From the NCBI RefSeq assembly GCF_902859695.1, contig NZ_CADIJL010000026.1, forward strand, positions 1 to 64,000: a DNA stretch of 64,000 nucleotides. Reading direction: 5' to 3'. Below, piece by piece: positions 38,212-47,054 of the stretch. Source of the stretch: Achromobacter ruhlandii (lineage in GTDB: Bacteria > Pseudomonadota > Gammaproteobacteria > Burkholderiales > Burkholderiaceae_B). A model generated the notes under the pieces. It did no database searches, had not been told where the DNA came from, and saw only the letters and a program-made list of their open reading frames with translations. Every line of letters begins with the position of its first letter. Within the stretch, counting starts at the first letter, position 1. Made by a program: the position numbers and the translations under genes.

Positions 38212-39042
38212 CTAACTCGGCCCCAGGGTGGATCCGGGCGCCCTGCCCGGCTCCACCAGGGGAGCCGATTCAATGATCGAGTCGATGCGCTGCGCCAGGC
38301 GCGCGCGGAACCGGCGCGACGCGCGCTGCAAATGCCAGCGCATCACCAGCAGCATGACGGCCGACAGCGCGAACGCGATGTACGGCAGCATCACCCCGCC
38401 GATCTGCATGCTGGAAAAATCCCTCGGCGTGGTGCAGACCACCGTTCCGGCCGCCGCGCCCGTGTAATGCATGCCGCACACGGCGATCGCCATCAAAATG
38501 GCCGCCGCGACGCGCTGTAGCTCATTGCGCGTATTGAAAGCGAGCCACAATGCGGCTGACGCGGCAATTACCGCTATCAATACCGATAAAACAACCATCG
38601 GCAGATTCCAGATAAATACGGCCGGCATGCGCATGGCGCTGATGCCGACATAATGCATCGCCGCTACGCCCAGACCCGCGGCCAGGCCACCCACCAGGCA
38701 GCGCATAAATGTGAAGCGCTCGCGGCCCACATACCAGAAGGCCCACCCGGAAAAACCCGCCGCCACCAGGAAGCTGATCGCCGTCAATCCAATCTGGTAA
38801 CCTACGCTGAACGGCAATTCCTGTGCCTGCATGCCGATGAAATGCATGCTCCAGATCCCGACGCCGCCCATCGCCAGGGCGCCGATAAGGATGTAACCGA
38901 TGCGGATCTCGCCGTCCTGCATTTCGGTACGGATGCCGACCGCCGCCAGCAGCGCGACATAGGAGCCCAAGGCCGCCATCAGGAACGACAGCGCGACCAG
39001 GCCGCCATGGAACGAGAGCGGGACGATATCGCCGGGGTTCAT
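38212..39042 (-). CDS. MHYT-domain integral membrane sensor protein
   Basis: A 276-residue protein with seven predicted membrane segments and three MHYT-type motifs: WSMHFIGM (about 64), AAMHYVGISAM (about 127) and CGMHYTGAAA (about 189). MHYT domains are thought to sense oxygen, CO or NO through bound metal. Usually GGDEF/EAL or kinase domains follow, but here only a short basic cytoplasmic tail remains. The gene lies 128 bp upstream of flp on the same strand. It might report to an unlinked partner or be an orphan sensor. Confidence 0.85.
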   Translation of the reverse strand: MNPGDIVPLSFHGGLVALSFLMAALGSYVALLAAVGIRTEMQDGEIRIGYILIGALAMGGVGIWSMHFIGMQAQELPFSVGYQIGLTAISFLVAAGFSGWAFWYVGRERFTFMRCLVGGLAAGLGVAAMHYVGISAMRMPAVFIWNLPMVVLSVLIAVIAASAALWLAFNTRNELQRVAAAILMAIAVCGMHYTGAAAGTVVCTTPRDFSSMQIGGVMLPYIAFALSAVMLLVMRWHLQRASRRFRARLAQRIDSIIESAPLVEPGRAPGSTLGPS

Positions 39043-39535
39043 TCGCGGCCCCTGTGGGTGGGCCGCCGGCGAGCTTGCGCGGCCGGCGTGCGGGCAACGA
39101 TTCCGTTGCGGTCATCCTGGTCCATCTGCGGACTCCCGAGAGCCTGTAAACCCGATGTGTTTTGAAACGTTTATATAGTCTTATCTATTAACAATTAATA
39201 CACATCAGGGTTTATACCAGTATTCGCAACACTGCGACAGCTTACTTGTAACGAATACCCGGAAATTCGCCACCTTCATTTTCCGGAATACCGGTAAACC
39301 CTGTACCGCGCATTGCCAGGATTGCGTTTCATTGCCGTCTGTTGTTATATCCACGTTTCCAGGCAGTCACATGAAATAATTTGTCATTACCCAGATGCGC
39401 TGGCAACATACCGCCTGAGCGGCGCGCGACCCGTTTTATCCATATAGCGACCCCGTATATTTAAAGCCTTTATTCAGGCCATTTACCGGACACCTGTTTA
39501 AAACGGCCTTGGCGGCAAACGAGAGACAACACGGC
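39043..39535. promoter_or_regulatory. AT-rich divergent spacer upstream of the TpsB gene
   Basis: This 493-bp region between the MHYT gene and the TpsB gene has no credible coding frame. From about 39150 to 39480 it is far AT-richer than the surroundings. It contains a long imperfect inverted repeat (39147-39214) and the perfect small repeat TATTAA-CAA-TTAATA (39186-39200). It must carry promoters for both neighbours and looks like a target for a nucleoid-associated silencer. Confidence 0.6.
39147..39214. repeat. Long inverted repeat in the AT-rich spacer
   Basis: TAAACCCGATGTGT at 39147-39160 is matched in reverse complement by ACACATCAGGGTTTA at 39200-39214, differing only by one extra base. 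The arms enclose about 39 bp that include another inverted repeat. This could be two oppositely oriented operators, or a cruciform or mRNA stem. Confidence 0.6.
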
Positions 39536-41245
39536 ATGAGACGTACGCTTCCTGCAAGTCCGCTTTCCCTCGCCCTGATCTGCACGCTGGCCGCCCTGGG
39601 CACTGCCCATGCCGATGGCCCGTTGCGTGGCAATCCCGTCGACGCCATGCCCCAGATAGAACGGCCGCCCACCGCCACCCAGCCGCCCCCGGTGGTCCAG
39701 GCGCAGACCCCGGAACAACTGGCCCTGCAGGCGCGCCTGGCGCAGCGCATCGTGCCGCGCAACTTCGACGTCACCGGCGTGCACGAAATGCCGTTCGAGG
39801 AGGTGGCCAACCTGCTTTCGCCGCTGTCCGGCAAGGAGATCAGCCTGGGCGAACTGGTGCAGCAGGTCGACAAGATCACGCAGCTGTACCGCGACCGCGG
39901 CTACCCGCTGTCGTTCGCGCTGGTGCAGAACCAGAGCTTCGCCAACGGCCTGGTGGTGGTCACCGTGGTGGAAGGCTATATCGGCACGGTGCGCATCGAA
40001 GGCGACATTGGCAACGCCCAGGACAGGCTGGAATCGCTGGCCGAGCCGCTCAAAGAAGAAAAGCCGCTCAAGCAGGCCACGCTGGAACGCGTGCTGAACC
40101 TGATGCGCACGGTGCCCGGGGTGAAATTCACGCCGTCGCTGGACCTGCCGCGGCGCGCCGACGGCGCCACCGAACTGGTGCTGGCGGCGTCGCGCCAGCC
40201 GGTCAGCCTGACCGGCGGCGTGGCGGACCTGGGCACCGGCATGCAGCCGCTGGTGAACCTGGCCACCAACAGCCTCACGCCGCTGGGAGAACAGGTCAAG
40301 CTGACGGCCTCGGTGCCGTTCAACACCGACGACGTCAAATACGTATCGGGCGAAATCCGCGTACCGCTGGGCAACGACGGCCTGGCCGTCAAGATCGACG
40401 GCTACCACTACGACGCGCGGCCCAAGGACGACGCCATCGACTACCTGGGCTTCAACCGCCGGGTCAAGAACGACCGCATCGGCATCGGTGTCAGCTATCC
40501 GTTCCTGCTCAACAACACCCGCTCGCTGACCGGCACGCTGGGCGTGTACGCCGCCAATTCCAAGGACCGCTACGAGGCCAAGGAATCCGACCGCTGGCTG
40601 CAGCAGGACGCGCAGGTACGCGCCGCCAATCTCGAAATGCGCTACATCCAGGTGTCGGAATCGGCGACCTCGGACGTGACGCTGGCGGTCGCCAAGGGCT
40701 TCAACACCGCCGGCGCCAAGAAGGAGATCAACACCAACTATGGCTACTCGGCGGTGCCGATCCTGGACCTGGACTTCACCCGCTACAACCTGAATGCCAA
40801 GCAGACCTTCGCCCTGCCGGCGCAGTTCGGCCTGACCCTGTCCGGCGCCGCGCAGTATTCGAGCAATATCCTGCCGTCCTCGGAACAGGTGTCGTATGGC
40901 AGCTGGCGGTATGCGATGGGTTATCCGCAAGGCGAGCAGAGCGGCGACAAGGGCGTCGGGGTTTCCGCTGAGGTCAATCGCCGTTTCGGCATCGGCTGGC
41001 AGTATCTGACCAACGTGCAGCCGTATGCGCTGATCGACTATGCCCGCACCTGGTACAACAATTCCGGCCTGCAGCAATTGAATCAGCGCCACCTGTCATC
41101 GGTGGCGCTGGGACTGCGATTTACCGACGACAAGTACTACCTGTTTGATTTCAACGTGGCCAAGCCGATTGGTTCGGCCACCGTCAACGACAACCGCAAC
41201 GTGCGCTTCAACGCCAATTACTCGTTGTATTACGACGCGTTCTGA
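39536..41245 (+). CDS. TpsB outer-membrane transporter (ShlB/FhaC/HecB family)
   Basis: A 569-residue two-partner-secretion transporter. It has a signal peptide (ending ALGTAHA), a Pro-rich linker and a POTRA region (FDVTGVHEMPFEEVANLL to VVEGYIGTVRIEGDIGNA, residues about 70-165). A 16-strand barrel with the GEIRVPLG motif follows, ending in Phe (NYSLYYDAF). It normally exports one large TpsA adhesin or haemolysin with an N-terminal TPS domain. No such gene is adjacent: a terminator follows, and the next gene encodes a repeat-rich lipoprotein. ATG 39536 gives the signal peptide directly. Confidence 0.9.
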   Translation: MRRTLPASPLSLALICTLAALGTAHADGPLRGNPVDAMPQIERPPTATQPPPVVQAQTPEQLALQARLAQRIVPRNFDVTGVHEMPFEEVANLLSPLSGKEISLGELVQQVDKITQLYRDRGYPLSFALVQNQSFANGLVVVTVVEGYIGTVRIEGDIGNAQDRLESLAEPLKEEKPLKQATLERVLNLMRTVPGVKFTPSLDLPRRADGATELVLAASRQPVSLTGGVADLGTGMQPLVNLATNSLTPLGEQVKLTASVPFNTDDVKYVSGEIRVPLGNDGLAVKIDGYHYDARPKDDAIDYLGFNRRVKNDRIGIGVSYPFLLNNTRSLTGTLGVYAANSKDRYEAKESDRWLQQDAQVRAANLEMRYIQVSESATSDVTLAVAKGFNTAGAKKEINTNYGYSAVPILDLDFTRYNLNAKQTFALPAQFGLTLSGAAQYSSNILPSSEQVSYGSWRYAMGYPQGEQSGDKGVGVSAEVNRRFGIGWQYLTNVQPYALIDYARTWYNNSGLQQLNQRHLSSVALGLRFTDDKYYLFDFNVAKPIGSATVNDNRNVRFNANYSLYYDAF

Positions 41246-41274
41246 TCCGCGGCGATATCCCGCGCCATGCCCTC

Positions 41275-41302
41275 GCGCCTGTTTCGACAGGCGCTTTTTC
41301 TT
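41275..41302 (+). terminator. Rho-independent terminator of the TpsB gene
   Basis: GCGCCTG pairs with CAGGCGC around a TTTCGA loop, followed by TTTTTCTT. It lies about 30 bases after the TpsB stop, so the lipoprotein gene downstream should have its own promoter. Confidence 0.88.
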
Positions 41303-41316
41303 GCCCGTTCCATACA

Positions 41317-41372
41317 CCGCGTTACGTAACGCGGCCCGTAACGTAACGGCTGATACGGGCTCGAACGTAACA
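41317..41372. promoter_or_regulatory. GTTAC/GTAAC palindrome cluster upstream of the repeat lipoprotein
   Basis: CCGCGTTACGTAACGCGG (41317-41334) is a perfect 18-bp palindrome. It is followed at once by CCGTAACGTAACGG and about 20 bases later by CGAACGTAACATTCG, so GTAAC occurs four times plus one GTTAC. It lies in the 346-bp gap between the TpsB terminator and the lipoprotein gene. The cluster looks like a multi-site operator, plausibly for the MarR protein encoded two genes on. The rest of the gap (41373-41591) is AT-rich and holds no gene. Confidence 0.6.
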
Positions 41373-41591
41373 TTCGCAGGCGGCGCGTCATCGTAAAAAT
41401 GGGGGATTCCCAATATTGGTACAAACCCTCTGTTTTTCTTTCAAATCATTGATTTACATGGACTTTATTTTATTTGAAGAGAGACTGAACAGGGCCTGAC
41501 ATCGCGTTCGAAAAATATTGGCACGGTTTATGCATGTAGGGATGTATCGGGCAGTTTCCACGCCTGACACTTCCCCCCACAGGAGCTCGCC

Positions 41592-43226
41592 ATGAATGCC
41601 AAGATTGAAACGCAGCGCGTACAACGTATTCTGACCTCCACCGTCATGGCGGCCGCGCTGATGAGCGCGCTGGCCGCATGCGGCGGGGGTGGCGGCGGCC
41701 ACAAGAGTTCGGCCGCCCTGCCCGGCACGGATATTCCGACCAACCCCGGCGGTCCGAACAATCCCGGTAATCCCAATAATCCGAACAACCCCAACAATCC
41801 CAACAATCCGGTCACGACGGGCTTGCTGCAAACCACGTTGGGTAATACCGGCAACGCCGTCGACAACACGCTGCCCCTGAACCTGGGCACCACACTGGGC
41901 GGTGTCGGCAAGGCGCTGGATCCCACCGTCAAGCCGGTGGTCGATACGGTGGTCGGCCTGACCCAGCAAGTGGGCGCCACCACCGGCCTGGGCCAACCCG
42001 TGGACGGCACGGTCAAGCAAGTGGGCGGCCTGGTCGAAGGCCTGGGCACCACGGTCAAGGGCACCGGCCTGCCCGGGGGCCTGAGCAGCGGCGTCGGCGG
42101 CCTGGTGGAAGGCCTGGGCAAGACGGTGGCCAGCACCGGCGGCCTGTTGAACGCCGATCCCAAGAACCCGCAGCCGCTGACCACGATCCTGGGCAACGCC
42201 ACCAACGCGGTGGGCGCCTTGACCGGCGGCCTGTCCGGCCAGGGCGGCCTGCTGAACCCCGTCACCCAGCTGGTCGGCGGCGTGACTGGCGGCGTGCTGG
42301 GCGGACCGTCCAAGCCTTTGCTCGAACCGGCCCTGGGCAACGTCGGCAAGACCGTCGACAACGTATTGCCGCTGGGCCTGCAGCCGACCCTCGGCGGCAT
42401 CGGCGCGGCGCTCGATCCGACGGCCAGCCCGCTGGCCGGCACGGTGGTCGGCCTGACGCAGCAGGTGGGCGCCACCACCAAGCTGGGCGCGCCGGTCGCC
42501 GGCCTGCTCAACACGCTGGGCGGCACCGTCAGCAACCTGGGCGGCCAACTGCCTGGCGGCAACGTGGCCGGCCTGAACGGCGTGCTGCAGGGCCTGGGCG
42601 GCGCGGTCAGCAGCGCCGGCGGCCTGTTGAATGCCACGCCGGGCAACACCAACCCGCTCGGCAACACCCTGGCCAATGCCACCGGCGCGGTGGCGTCCCT
42701 GACCAGCGGCCTGGGCCTGGGCGGCGCGGTGGGCGGCAACAACGGCGGGCTGCTCAGCCCCATCACCGGCATCCTGGGCGGCGTGACCGGCGGCGCCACG
42801 GGCGGCAACGGCGGCCTGCTGGCCCCGGTGACCGGCCTGCTTGGCGGCGTGACTGGTAACCTCGGCGGCGCCACGGGCGGCGCGGCCAACGGCGGTCTGC
42901 TGGGTGGCCTGCTCGGCGGCGTGACCGGCGCCACCGGTGGCGGCACGGCCGGCGGCACCACGGGTAACAACGGGGGTCTGCTGGGCGGCCTGCTCGGCGG
43001 CCTGACGGGCGGCGTCACGGCCAGCGCCGGTGCCAGCACCGGAGCGGGCGCGGGAGCCAGCGCGGGCGCCAGCGCCGGCACGTCGGGCACGGCCAGCAAC
43101 GGCGGCCTGCTCGGTGGCCTGCTGGGCGGCGTGACGGCCGGCGTCAGCGGCGGCACCAGCGCCAACGGCTCGACCAACGGCGGCCTGCTCGGCGGCCTGC
43201 TGGGCGGCCTGTCGGCCAAGAAGTAA
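41592..43226 (+). CDS. Repeat-rich Gly/Asn lipoprotein (collagen-like-repeat type)
   Basis: A 544-residue predicted lipoprotein with lipobox ALAAC (Cys30) followed by six Gly, and no Asp at +2, so probably outer-membrane directed. Residues 51-74 are an NPGGPNNPGNPNNP-type low-complexity linker. Two diverged copies of about 130 residues follow (about 81-215 and 247-374), sharing LGN.G..VDN.LPL, TLGG.G.ALDPT and VGLTQQVGATT. The last 160 residues carry GGLLGGLLGG modules at about 434, 461, 504 and 530, separated by Ala/Ser/Thr/Gly spacers. The function is unknown. Its place between a TpsB gene and a MarR gene suggests a surface structure or adhesin. Confidence 0.85.
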   Translation: MNAKIETQRVQRILTSTVMAAALMSALAACGGGGGGHKSSAALPGTDIPTNPGGPNNPGNPNNPNNPNNPNNPVTTGLLQTTLGNTGNAVDNTLPLNLGTTLGGVGKALDPTVKPVVDTVVGLTQQVGATTGLGQPVDGTVKQVGGLVEGLGTTVKGTGLPGGLSSGVGGLVEGLGKTVASTGGLLNADPKNPQPLTTILGNATNAVGALTGGLSGQGGLLNPVTQLVGGVTGGVLGGPSKPLLEPALGNVGKTVDNVLPLGLQPTLGGIGAALDPTASPLAGTVVGLTQQVGATTKLGAPVAGLLNTLGGTVSNLGGQLPGGNVAGLNGVLQGLGGAVSSAGGLLNATPGNTNPLGNTLANATGAVASLTSGLGLGGAVGGNNGGLLSPITGILGGVTGGATGGNGGLLAPVTGLLGGVTGNLGGATGGAANGGLLGGLLGGVTGATGGGTAGGTTGNNGGLLGGLLGGLTGGVTASAGASTGAGAGASAGASAGTSGTASNGGLLGGLLGGVTAGVSGGTSANGSTNGGLLGGLLGGLSAKK

Positions 43227-43254
43227 TCAACCGGATCCGTGAGGGAGCGACGCC

Positions 43255-43794
43255 ATGCTGCAACAAGAAACCATCGTCCACCACGAGCATGTGACCGTGA
43301 TGCCTGAATCTCGCAATAATGATCTGCGGCCCGGAATGCTTGACGACATCGCCCTGATGCTGGGCCGGCAGTTCGCCGTGTACAACGCGGCGTGCCAGTC
43401 GGCCCTGGCGGAGAAACTGGGTATCCCCCTGGCGGATCTGAAAGCGCTGGAACTGGTGATGGAGTTCGATGCCCTCCCCACCGGCCAGCTGGCCCAGCTG
43501 ATGGGCATCAGCTCCGGCGGCGCCACCGCCCTGATCAACCGGCTGGAAGCGGCCGGATATGTGCAACGGGGCCGCCACCCGCTGGACCGCCGCATGATCG
43601 TGATCCGGCCGGTCGAGGAGCAATGCCAGCAACTGGCCCAGGAACGCCAGTGGGTGGCCGAGGCGGTGGTGTTGATGGCCCGGCGCTACGACGCCGGCGA
43701 GCTGGAGGTGGTGCATGCCTTCCTGGCGCAATGCGTGCGCGCCCTGAGGCACGACACGCTGGTCTGGCTGGAAACCCGCAACGCCCACGACTGA
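43255..43794 (+). CDS. MarR family transcriptional regulator
   Basis: A 179-residue MarR-type regulator. The winged HTH is seen in LPTGQLAQLMGISSGGATALINRLEAAGYVQRGRHPLDRRMIVIRP (residues about 75-122), with the dimerisation helices on both sides. It starts 28 bases after the lipoprotein stop and is probably co-transcribed. It is the only regulator at this locus and a natural candidate to bind the GTTACGTAAC cluster upstream. An extended N-terminus of about 25 residues precedes the conserved part. Confidence 0.88.
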   Translation: MLQQETIVHHEHVTVMPESRNNDLRPGMLDDIALMLGRQFAVYNAACQSALAEKLGIPLADLKALELVMEFDALPTGQLAQLMGISSGGATALINRLEAAGYVQRGRHPLDRRMIVIRPVEEQCQQLAQERQWVAEAVVLMARRYDAGELEVVHAFLAQCVRALRHDTLVWLETRNAHD

Positions 43795-43815
43795 GCGCCC
43801 GCGCGACAGGCTCGC

Positions 43816-43850
43816 CGCGCCCCGATCCGCGAGGATCCGGGCGCGGTTTT
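43816..43850 (+). terminator. Rho-independent terminator of the MarR gene
   Basis: CGCGCCCCGATCC pairs with GGATCCGGGCGCG (one mismatch) around a GCGA loop, followed by a four-T stretch. It ends at the stop of the convergent ABC ATPase gene. Confidence 0.82.
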
Positions 43851-45544
43851 CATTGGGGCGCGCCGAATTGAAGCCGCGGCACCGCTTCCAGCAACCGGCG
43901 CGTCATGTCCTGGCGCGGCGCGTGCAACACCGCATCGGCCTCGCCCAACTCGACGATGCGGCCGCCGTCCATCACCGCGATGCGGTCGGCCAGGTACTCG
44001 ACCACGCCGAAGTTGTGCGTGATGAACAGGTAGGCGATGCCGAGCTCGTCCTGCAGCTCGCGCAGCAGATCCAGGATCTGCGCCTGCACCGATACGTCCA
44101 GCGCCGAGGTCGGCTCGTCGCAGATCAGCACCTTGGGCTCGACCGCCAACGCGCGCGCAATGGCGATGCGCTGGCGCTGGCCGCCCGAAAACTCGTGCGG
44201 ATAGCGCGCCAGCGTGTTGGCCGGCAGGCCGACGCGCTCGACCAGCCGCGCGGCGCGGTCGCGGCGCTCCTGCGCGCCCATGCCGCGGCGCAGCGATTCC
44301 AGGCCCTCGTCGAGAATGTCGCCGACCCGCATGCGCGGATCGAGCGAGGCGTAGGGATCCTGGAACACGATCTGGATGTCCTGCCGCAAGCGCTGCAGCC
44401 GGGCCCGATCGGCGGTCAGCAGATCCTGCCCCTGCAGCATCGCGCGCCCCGAAATGCGGGCGCCGTCGATCAGGCGTAGCAGCGCCTTGCCGGTGGTGGT
44501 CTTGCCGCAACCGGACTCGCCCAACAGCGCCAGGGTTTCGCCGGCGCGCAGCGTGAAGGTCACGCCGTCGACCGCCTTGACCCACGCGGCCACCCGCCGC
44601 AACGGGCCCTTGCGCACCGGGTAGTGCACCTTCAGGTCCTGCACGTCCAGCACCACGCCGGGCTCGCGCGGCCGGCGCCTGGCGCCTTCCGCTCCCTGGG
44701 CGGCGCGGCCGCCCTCGCTGAGCGGCGCGCCGCGCTTCTCGAAGGTGGGAATGGCGTCGAACAACTGGCGCGCGTAAGGGTGCTTGGGCGCGCGGAAGAA
44801 TTCCTCGGCGCTGGCGCTTTCGACGATCTCGCCGCCGCGCATCAGGGCCACGTGGTGGGCGACGTTGCGCACCACCGCCAGGTCATGGGTGATGAGCAGC
44901 ACCGCCATGCCGATCTCGCGCTGGATGTCGGCCAGCAGGTCCAGCACCTGTGCCTGCACGGTGACGTCGAGCGCGGTGGTGGGCTCGTCGGCGATCAGCA
45001 GCAAGGGCTCCGCCGCCAGCGCAATGGCGATCATGACACGCTGCTTCTGCCCGCCGGAGAACTGGAACGGGTAATCGTCCACGCGCCGCTCGGGCTCGGG
45101 GATGCCGACCCGCCGCAGCCAGTCGATGGCGCGCGCCCGCGCCGCGGCGCCGCGCAGCGGCGTGTGCGCCACCAGCGTCTCGATGATCTGGTCGCCGACC
45201 CGCATGACCGGGTTCAGGCTGGTGGACGGTTCCTGGAAGATGATGCCGATGCGGCCGCCGCGCACGCCGCGCATGGCGCTTTCGGGCAGGCGGTTGAGGT
45301 CTTCGCCATCCAGGTCGATCTGGCCGCCGACGATGCGCCCGGCATCCGGCAGCAGGCGCAGCAGCGCCAGCGCGGTCATGCTCTTGCCGCAGCCGGACTC
45401 GCCCACCAGGGCGAAGGTCTCGCGCTGCGAAATCGCCAGTTGCAGGCGCTTGACCGCGTGCGTGATGCCGCTGTCGCCGGCAATGTCCACGTCCAGGCCC
45501 TGCACGGCCAGCAAGGGCGAGTCCTGGCGGAGGTCCTGGCTCAT
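43850..45544 (-). CDS. Oligopeptide-type ABC transporter ATPase with two ABC domains (YejF-like)
   Basis: A 564-residue fused ATPase. Domain 1 has Walker A GESGCGKS at residues 48-55, signature FSGGQKQR and Walker B LLIADEP. Domain 2 (from about 315) has [16 protein letters not shown] and VLICDEP. Each domain has the oligopeptide-transporter extension after it. Fused DppDF-like ATPases of this type serve peptide, opine or nickel importers such as YejABEF. ATG 45544 overlaps the permease stop by ATGA; the longer frame upstream is a shadow of that gene. It is the last gene of a four-gene operon. Confidence 0.93.
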   Translation of the reverse strand: MSQDLRQDSPLLAVQGLDVDIAGDSGITHAVKRLQLAISQRETFALVGESGCGKSMTALALLRLLPDAGRIVGGQIDLDGEDLNRLPESAMRGVRGGRIGIIFQEPSTSLNPVMRVGDQIIETLVAHTPLRGAAARARAIDWLRRVGIPEPERRVDDYPFQFSGGQKQRVMIAIALAAEPLLLIADEPTTALDVTVQAQVLDLLADIQREIGMAVLLITHDLAVVRNVAHHVALMRGGEIVESASAEEFFRAPKHPYARQLFDAIPTFEKRGAPLSEGGRAAQGAEGARRRPREPGVVLDVQDLKVHYPVRKGPLRRVAAWVKAVDGVTFTLRAGETLALLGESGCGKTTTGKALLRLIDGARISGRAMLQGQDLLTADRARLQRLRQDIQIVFQDPYASLDPRMRVGDILDEGLESLRRGMGAQERRDRAARLVERVGLPANTLARYPHEFSGGQRQRIAIARALAVEPKVLICDEPTSALDVSVQAQILDLLRELQDELGIAYLFITHNFGVVEYLADRIAVMDGGRIVELGEADAVLHAPRQDMTRRLLEAVPRLQFGAPQ

Positions 45545-47049
45545 GGCGTGTCTCCCGGCTTGGCCGCGCGGGCATCGGCCGCCAGCGCGGCGCCCGGACG
45601 GCGGCCGAACCAGCCCGTGCCGGGCACGCGGCCCGGCTTGTAGCGGCGGGTGCGCGGGTCGAAGGCGTCGCGCACCGCATCGGCGAACAGGTTGGCGGCC
45701 AGCACCAGCGCCAGCATGAAGAGAAACGCGGTCATCAGGTTCCACCAGATCATGGGATCGCGCGACATTTCGAGGCGGGCGCCATCGATCATCGAGCCGA
45801 ACGAATTCATGCTGGGATCGACGCCGATGCCCAGGTACGACAGCACCGCCTCGTACAGCACCAGCCCGGAGAATTCCAGCACCACGGTGATCAGCACCAG
45901 ATGGGCAACGTTGGGCAGCAGGTGGCGCGTCATGATGCGCCAGTGCGATACGCCGAAGGCGCGCGCGGCCTGCACGTATTCCAGCTCGCGCAGCTTGAGG
46001 GTCTCGGCGCGCAGCAGGCGGCACAGGCCGGCCCAGCCGGTGAAGCCGAGGATCATGCACAACAGGAACAGGCGCAGGTCGGCGCGCGCCGCCGAGGTGT
46101 CGAACAGGTCGGCGTGGTTGTCGATATAGACCTGCATCATCAGGGCGCAGGCGGCCACCAGCAGCACGCCCGGGATCGAGGTGATGGTGGTGTAGAGATA
46201 CTGGATGGCGTCGTCCACCCTGCCCTTGAAATAGCCGGCCGCGATGCCGAAGATGATGGCCGGCGGCAGCATGGCGAGCGTGGTCAGGCTGCCGATGACG
46301 AGCGCGGTGCGGATGCTCTTGAGCGCCTGCCACAGCACGTCGTTGCCGATGCGGTCGGTGCCCAGGGCGTGGTAGCCGCTGGACAGCCCGGCCAGCGCCC
46401 CCGCCACCAGGCACAGCAGGGTGAAGGTGATGGCCATGGCGCGCCACGGCACCTCGGCGCGCCCGCCCAGAAGAGCCTCTGCCGCGGCCGATGCGCCGCC
46501 GCGCCGCGCCAGGCAGGCGAACAGCAGGCCGGCGCCGACCAACGACACGGCCAGCCCCGCCGCGAGCCCCAGGCCGAGGCGGTAAGAGACGTCGCCCAGG
46601 TGGTCACGATCAGGATCGGCCAGGTGCGTGCCGGCCGCCCGCAGCCGCGGGAAGTCGCGCACCGGCTTGTCGTCGACCAGCAGGGTCTCCTTGGTGAACT
46701 GGCGCACCGCCAGCGGGCTGGAATAGGTCTTCTCGGGCTGGGTCAGCACGCTGCCGCCCAGCAGGCCGTCCAGCGCCGACTTGACCGCCGGCGCGTAGAC
46801 CGGGGCGGCGTCGGCCGCCGCGCCCGGCGCGGGCGGCAACTGCGGCCGGTAGTGGACGGAATCGAGCAGGCCGACCAGCGCGAACGCCGCCAGCACCACG
46901 GCCGAGCACATCGCCGGCGTGTCGCGCGCCACCCGCGCCCAGGTCGCGCGCAGGTTCGGGCTGCGCCGCACGTGCCAGGCATAGGCCAGCGCGCCCAGCA
47001 CCATGAGCCACAGCGCGATGTCGGTCCAGAGGAATACGAACTTGGGCAT
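45541..47049 (-). CDS. Peptide-type ABC transporter permease (DppC/YejE-like) with an extended N-terminal region
   Basis: A 502-residue permease, clearly longer than the usual 300-350 residues. The core transport domain (about 235-465) has the EAA loop EYVQAARAFGVSHWRIMTRH and the DPSMNSFGSMIDGAR and AANLFADAVRDAFDPR C-terminal features of DppC/YejE. The additional N-terminal part has two membrane segments (about 8-25 and 48-65), then about 90 residues probably exposed to the periplasm, then another hydrophobic segment. It pairs with the DppB-like permease that precedes it by 5 bases. Confidence 0.9.
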   Translation of the reverse strand: MPKFVFLWTDIALWLMVLGALAYAWHVRRSPNLRATWARVARDTPAMCSAVVLAAFALVGLLDSVHYRPQLPPAPGAAADAAPVYAPAVKSALDGLLGGSVLTQPEKTYSSPLAVRQFTKETLLVDDKPVRDFPRLRAAGTHLADPDRDHLGDVSYRLGLGLAAGLAVSLVGAGLLFACLARRGGASAAAEALLGGRAEVPWRAMAITFTLLCLVAGALAGLSSGYHALGTDRIGNDVLWQALKSIRTALVIGSLTTLAMLPPAIIFGIAAGYFKGRVDDAIQYLYTTITSIPGVLLVAACALMMQVYIDNHADLFDTSAARADLRLFLLCMILGFTGWAGLCRLLRAETLKLRELEYVQAARAFGVSHWRIMTRHLLPNVAHLVLITVVLEFSGLVLYEAVLSYLGIGVDPSMNSFGSMIDGARLEMSRDPMIWWNLMTAFLFMLALVLAANLFADAVRDAFDPRTRRYKPGRVPGTGWFGRRPGAALAADARAAKPGDTP

Positions 47050-47054
47050 GGCGG

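Noticed and set aside
41528-43219. A 563-codon Pro-rich frame opposite the repeat lipoprotein
   Set aside because: The PPSRPPSRPP pattern is just the complement of the Gly-rich repeats; the plus-strand protein has a lipobox and a proper start.
42880-43220. Repeated GGC-rich blocks that look like a repeat array
   Set aside because: They are coding GGLLGGLLGG modules with irregular spacing, not a CRISPR array or non-coding satellite.
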